From assembly GCF_014639315.1 (NCBI RefSeq), contig NZ_BMFY01000009.1, positions 62,001-126,000 on the forward strand: a stretch of DNA of 64,000 nt. Direction: 5' to 3'. The stretch comes from Sediminivirga luteola. Its GTDB lineage: Bacteria > Actinomycetota > Actinomycetes > Actinomycetales > Brevibacteriaceae. Positions 63,667 to 64,000 of this stretch are shown here, in pieces. Each line of letters opens with the position of its first letter. Position 1 is the stretch's first letter. The position numbers were made by a program, and so were the translations under genes. The notes below the pieces were generated by a model. It worked only from the letters and a program-made list of their open reading frames with translations, ran no database searches and was not told the DNA's origin.

Positions 63667-64000
63667 TCCTCTTCTTCTGCTGGATCGGAGCCGGTGCCGG
63701 CTCCCGGAGTGCCGGAATCCGACCCCTGCTGGGTCTGCGGCTGCGTGCCGGCTTCGAGTATAGAGTTCAGCAGTTCCTCGGGCCATGAGCGGCTGGACGT
63801 CCTGGTGGGCGCTCCCCCGGCCTCCTCGCGCGGCATGGCGACCGTACCGGTGCCGGCCTCTTGACCGCCCTCCTCGGAGTCCCTGGGCTGGACCACGACG
63901 TAGGCCTGCTCCTCGGGGAGCACGTAGAACTGGTCTTCCCGGGCTCGCTGCATGACGTATTCGGGGTCCTCCCAGCGGTCCTTCTCCTCGTGCAGCTGGG
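63663..64000 (-). CDS. Septum formation initiator (DivIC/FtsB family), C-terminal part
   Basis: The reading frame continues past the window edge, so the N-terminus and transmembrane and coiled-coil parts are missing. At the visible start QLHEEKDRWEDPEYVMQRAREDQFYVLPEEQAYVVV matches the C-terminal end of FtsB/DivIC proteins (WxDPxYVxxxAR....Y..PGE). A 65-residue Gly/Thr/Gln-rich tail follows. It acts in the divisome. Its stop overlaps the DUF501 start (ATGA), indicating coupled translation. Confidence 0.88.
   Translation of the reverse strand, partial: QLHEEKDRWEDPEYVMQRAREDQFYVLPEEQAYVVVQPRDSEEGGQEAGTGTVAMPREEAGGAPTRTSSRSWPEELLNSILEAGTQPQTQQGSDSGTPGAGTGSDPAEEEE

Overview
This window is high-GC bacterial DNA (roughly 70% G+C by eye). 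Gene content and order point to an actinobacterium, probably of the order Micrococcales: acyl-CoA carboxylase with a small epsilon subunit, actinobacterial-type inositol-1-phosphate synthase, fused MrpAB, DivIC-DUF501-Ppx order, an Rv1264-like adenylate cyclase, and many genes that appear to lack a 5' leader. The genus cannot be named from the sequence alone. Almost everything is chromosomal core or near-core. No prophage, CRISPR array or intact transposase was found.

Layout. 1-6.7 kb: secreted peptidoglycan amidase with LGFP repeats (3' end beyond the window), LytR-CpsA-Psr ligase, purE, purK, and a divergent GtrA-like membrane protein. 6.7-14 kb: phosphodiesterase-like protein, DUF5998 protein, GNAT/acyl-CoA-synthetase fusion, topoisomerase IV subunit A. 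14-25.3 kb: adenylate cyclase and biotin ligase facing an acyl-CoA carboxylase (beta and epsilon subunits), then CoA-transferase, enoyl-CoA hydratase, a MetQNI-type importer, and an FAD 2-hydroxyacid dehydrogenase translationally coupled to it. 25.3-39.2 kb: BI-1 protein, AbgT transporter behind an SD-masking hairpin, inositol-phosphate synthase, RF3, RlmA, HrpA, AEC and DUF1461 membrane proteins.

39.3-46.4 kb is more accessory. It holds YceI, an Erm 23S rRNA methyltransferase with a leader peptide and a hairpin over its ribosome-binding site, a Bcr/CflA efflux pump, an EamA permease with a DinB remnant, a VOC protein, methionine aminopeptidase with a divergent XRE regulator, and a decayed gene fragment. 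46.6-53.8 kb carries a complete Mrp cation/proton antiporter operon (AB fusion, C-G) followed by a tandem CrcB fluoride-channel pair. 54-57 kb holds a PepSY lipoprotein and a small operon (two DHFR/RibD-like proteins, one internally deleted; DUF4287; VOC) behind a strong promoter with a perfect palindromic operator. A tRNA with UAA anticodon and a short variable arm follows, then repeated sequences that may be insertion-sequence ends. 57.4-64 kb: type II NADH dehydrogenase with a Rex-like operator, mycosin-like protease, Ppx/GppA phosphatase, an OmpA-domain lipoprotein, DUF501 and DivIC (5' end beyond the window).

The strongest leads are the Erm attenuation leader, the Rex-like site on ndh, the SD-masking hairpin on abgT, the MetQNI plus hydroxyacid-dehydrogenase operon with a cysteine-free MetQ, and the promoter-operator of the DHFR/DUF4287/VOC operon. 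All function calls are by reading motifs; no database search was run.
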